From Paracoccaceae bacterium (GTDB taxonomy: Bacteria; Pseudomonadota; Alphaproteobacteria; Rhodobacterales; Rhodobacteraceae), in NCBI GenBank assembly GCA_030626365.1, contig DAOUPC010000145.1, forward strand, positions 1 to 7,195: a DNA stretch of 7,195 nucleotides. Direction: 5' to 3'. Positions 5,471 to 7,195 of this stretch are shown here, piece by piece. The notes under the pieces were generated by a model that ran no database searches, was not told where the DNA came from, and saw only the letters and a list, made by a program, of their open reading frames with translations. The position numbers were made by a program, and so were the translations under genes. Every line of letters begins with the position of its first letter. Position 1 is the stretch's first letter.

Positions 5471-6787
5471 CTATCCCTGCGACGACCCGGCCATCAGCCG
5501 CGCGAACCCGGTGGCGCGCGCCCCACCCGACCGCAGCATACCCCAGGCCTGATCCACCGCATCAGCCCCGATCAGCCCCACCGCCTTGGTGCGCACCCGG
5601 TCTTGCCGCACGGCCAGCGCCATCGGAATTGCCAGATCATGGTGCGCCTCAAGCCGCGCACCGTCGCGGCGCAACACCGCAAGAATGGTCTCGGTTTCTG
5701 ACAGGCTGGTATCGGGCTGCACCTTGATCCGCTCGCGCAGCGCCACCAGCCGGGCATCGGTGCAGATGGCCGCGCTGTAACTGTCCAGCCGCGCCGTATC
5801 ATGCCCCAGCGCACGCATCGCCAGCACCGTGCGATAACTGAACTTGGCCCCCAACCCGGTGTCCGGGCTGGGCTGGTTGCACACATCCATCCAGCGGGGG
5901 CTGGTGGTCACGGTCATCTCGGCGATCTCGGGCGCGGCGATATCCAGATCGCGCGCCGCCTCGAGCGCCGCATGCAACCCGTGGCAACAGGCGTGAAACT
6001 TGTGGCTGACGCCCTCGAACAGCCAGACATCACCCAGCCCGGTCAGTGCCCGGTCGGTGTTCCCCTCGCCGTGATGCGTGGCCCCAAAACCAAATTCCCG
6101 CTCCATCGCCTGCGGATTGGCCGTCAGGCCCGCCGCCACCAATTGGGCCACCTCAACCCCTGCCGTTGCGGCCAGCCCGGCGTTATATGGTTTACCATCC
6201 GTTCCAAACTGGGCCTTCAGCCCCGCCGCGCGGGTCGCCACCAGCCCCAGCGCATGGGCCATCTGTTCCGTGTTCAACCCGGCCAGCCGACCGGCGGCGG
6301 CGGTGGCCCCGAACGCGCCGGCAGTGGCGGTCATGTGAAACCCGGCCTGATAATGCGCGCGGCCCAGCCACAGCCCCACCCGGATCGACAGTTCCATCCC
6401 CATCAGTGCCGCCTCGGACACCTCGGCCCGCGTCAGGTCGCGCTGTTCTGCCATGGCCATTGCGGCGGGGATCACCGCCACCGAAGGGTGGCCGATATGG
6501 GCGAAATGCGTATCGTCATAGTCAAGCGCATGTGACGTGGTGCCATTGACCAGCGCCGCCATACGGGCCGGAACGGTGGTTGACGTCCCGAACAGATGCG
6601 CCCGCCCTGCCCCGCCCTCATTCAGGGCCCGCGCGCGAATGATCCGCGCCACCGGTTCGTCCACCCCGGCACGCCCGACCGCCAGCCAGTCAAGCATCGA
6701 CAACGATGTGACCAGCCGCGCCGCCGAACTGACGACAAGGGGGCCGGTGGCGAATTTGGCAAGGTTTTGGGTAAGCTCAGCACACAT
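5471..6787 (-). CDS. MmgE/PrpD family protein
   Basis: The family includes 2-methylcitrate dehydratase (PrpD) and cis-aconitate decarboxylase; many bacterial members have unknown substrates. The 438-residue length is typical. Visible family features: HALDYDDTHFAHIGHPS (86-102) with the active-site acid pair Asp91-Asp92, Thr93 and histidines 94, 97 and 100; GFHMTATAGAFGA (149-161) with His151; GTDGKPYNAG (195-204) with Lys199; and KFHACCHGLHAAL (263-275). The Asp, Thr, His and Lys expected in this family's active site are therefore present. The ATG at 6785-6787 is fixed by an in-frame TAG four codons upstream, and only a weak TAGG ribosome site is seen. It is convergent with the SHMT-family gene, 41 bases apart. 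No prpB or prpC neighbour is seen, so assignment as propionate-pathway PrpD is not supported. Substrate unknown. Confidence 0.9.
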   Translation of the reverse strand: MCAELTQNLAKFATGPLVVSSAARLVTSLSMLDWLAVGRAGVDEPVARIIRARALNEGGAGRAHLFGTSTTVPARMAALVNGTTSHALDYDDTHFAHIGHPSVAVIPAAMAMAEQRDLTRAEVSEAALMGMELSIRVGLWLGRAHYQAGFHMTATAGAFGATAAAGRLAGLNTEQMAHALGLVATRAAGLKAQFGTDGKPYNAGLAATAGVEVAQLVAAGLTANPQAMEREFGFGATHHGEGNTDRALTGLGDVWLFEGVSHKFHACCHGLHAALEAARDLDIAAPEIAEMTVTTSPRWMDVCNQPSPDTGLGAKFSYRTVLAMRALGHDTARLDSYSAAICTDARLVALRERIKVQPDTSLSETETILAVLRRDGARLEAHHDLAIPMALAVRQDRVRTKAVGLIGADAVDQAWGMLRSGGARATGFARLMAGSSQG

Positions 6788-6842
6788 GCGCCAAACCTAG
6801 CGGTCCCTCGGGGGAATGCAAAGAACCCGCGCAGGATACCCC

Positions 6843-7195
6843 CTAAAAGAAATCAAAGATCGCATCGGTTAAAGCCATCACCACGCAATTGCTGGACATG
6901 AAAAACCGTATCTGTGCGCCGGGCTTTGCCACATTGTACTGGTTCACGATCTTGATGGTGCCGGTCTCGATCCCCGAAGAGGAATAGTGATACGGCTTAA
7001 GGGCGGTTTCGATAATCAGCGTCCGCCCATCCGTGCCAATCCGCCGGATATCCGCGAAGTCACCGATCTGAACAAGGCTGCCGGTGCCGGTTATGGTGTC
7101 AATCGCACCATCGCCCCCATTTGTTTCATTGATAGTGTAAAAGGGGCGGTGCCGGTGAATACCTGCCCGAAATGCAATTCATAAGTATCGCCACC
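6843..7195 (-). pseudogene. C-terminal end of a Gly/Asp-rich, possibly RTX-like secreted protein; frameshifted, partial
   Basis: Entering from the right edge, one frame reads GGDTYELHFGQVFTGTAPF and then runs into a TAA at 7091-7093. A second frame, shifted by one base, is open from about 7138 down to a TAG at 6843-6845, has no ATG, GTG or TTG in its first half, and continues the same style of sequence: YTINETNGGDGAIDTITGTG, then GSLVQIGDFADIRRI, then a hydrophobic C terminus ending DAIFDFF. Joining the two at the CCCTTTT run (rc of 7139-7145) gives one sensible protein end of about 116 residues here. Glycine/aspartate-rich stretches resemble RTX or other calcium-binding repeat proteins of Rhodobacterales, but no clean nonapeptide array is visible. 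A lost base, a sequencing error in a homopolymer, or programmed -1 frameshifting could each explain it. The rest of the gene lies outside. Confidence 0.5.

Overview
The window looks like a chromosomal segment of an alphaproteobacterium, most likely order Rhodobacterales. The evidence is high GC, Rhodobacterales-like protein sequences, a dusB(nifR3)-ntrB pair with a 4-base overlap, and a fused ispDF gene transcribed divergently from it. No tRNA, rRNA, CRISPR array or insertion sequence was seen.

Layout: positions 1-670 (minus) hold the N-terminal part of the nitrogen sensor kinase NtrB, cut by the window edge. Positions 667-1662 (minus) hold dusB/nifR3, a tRNA-dihydrouridine synthase that starts with TTG. 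Positions 1663-1865 are a divergent control region with several inverted repeats. Positions 1866-3987 (plus) hold a tight three-gene operon, ispDF-pgpA-pncC, whose genes overlap by ATGA. Positions 3988-4154 are the leader of the next gene, with a good promoter and a 12-base tandem repeat. Positions 4155-5429 (plus) hold a serine hydroxymethyltransferase-family gene with altered active-site residues. Positions 5471-6787 (minus) hold an MmgE/PrpD-family gene convergent with it. Positions 6843-7195 (minus) hold the C-terminal end of a Gly/Asp-rich, possibly secreted protein that reads through only with a one-base frame change.

Function: the minus-strand pair joins tRNA modification to nitrogen sensing, an arrangement known from Rhodobacter capsulatus (nifR3-ntrB-ntrC). 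The plus-strand operon joins isoprenoid precursor synthesis (IspD and IspF steps of the MEP pathway), phosphatidylglycerol synthesis (PgpA) and a CinA C-terminal-domain protein (probably NMN deamidase, pyridine nucleotide salvage). Most of the window is ordinary core genome. The less ordinary parts are the divergent SHMT paralogue, the paired TGCC-N9-GGCA dyads before ispDF, and the frameshift at a CCCTTTT run near the right edge.
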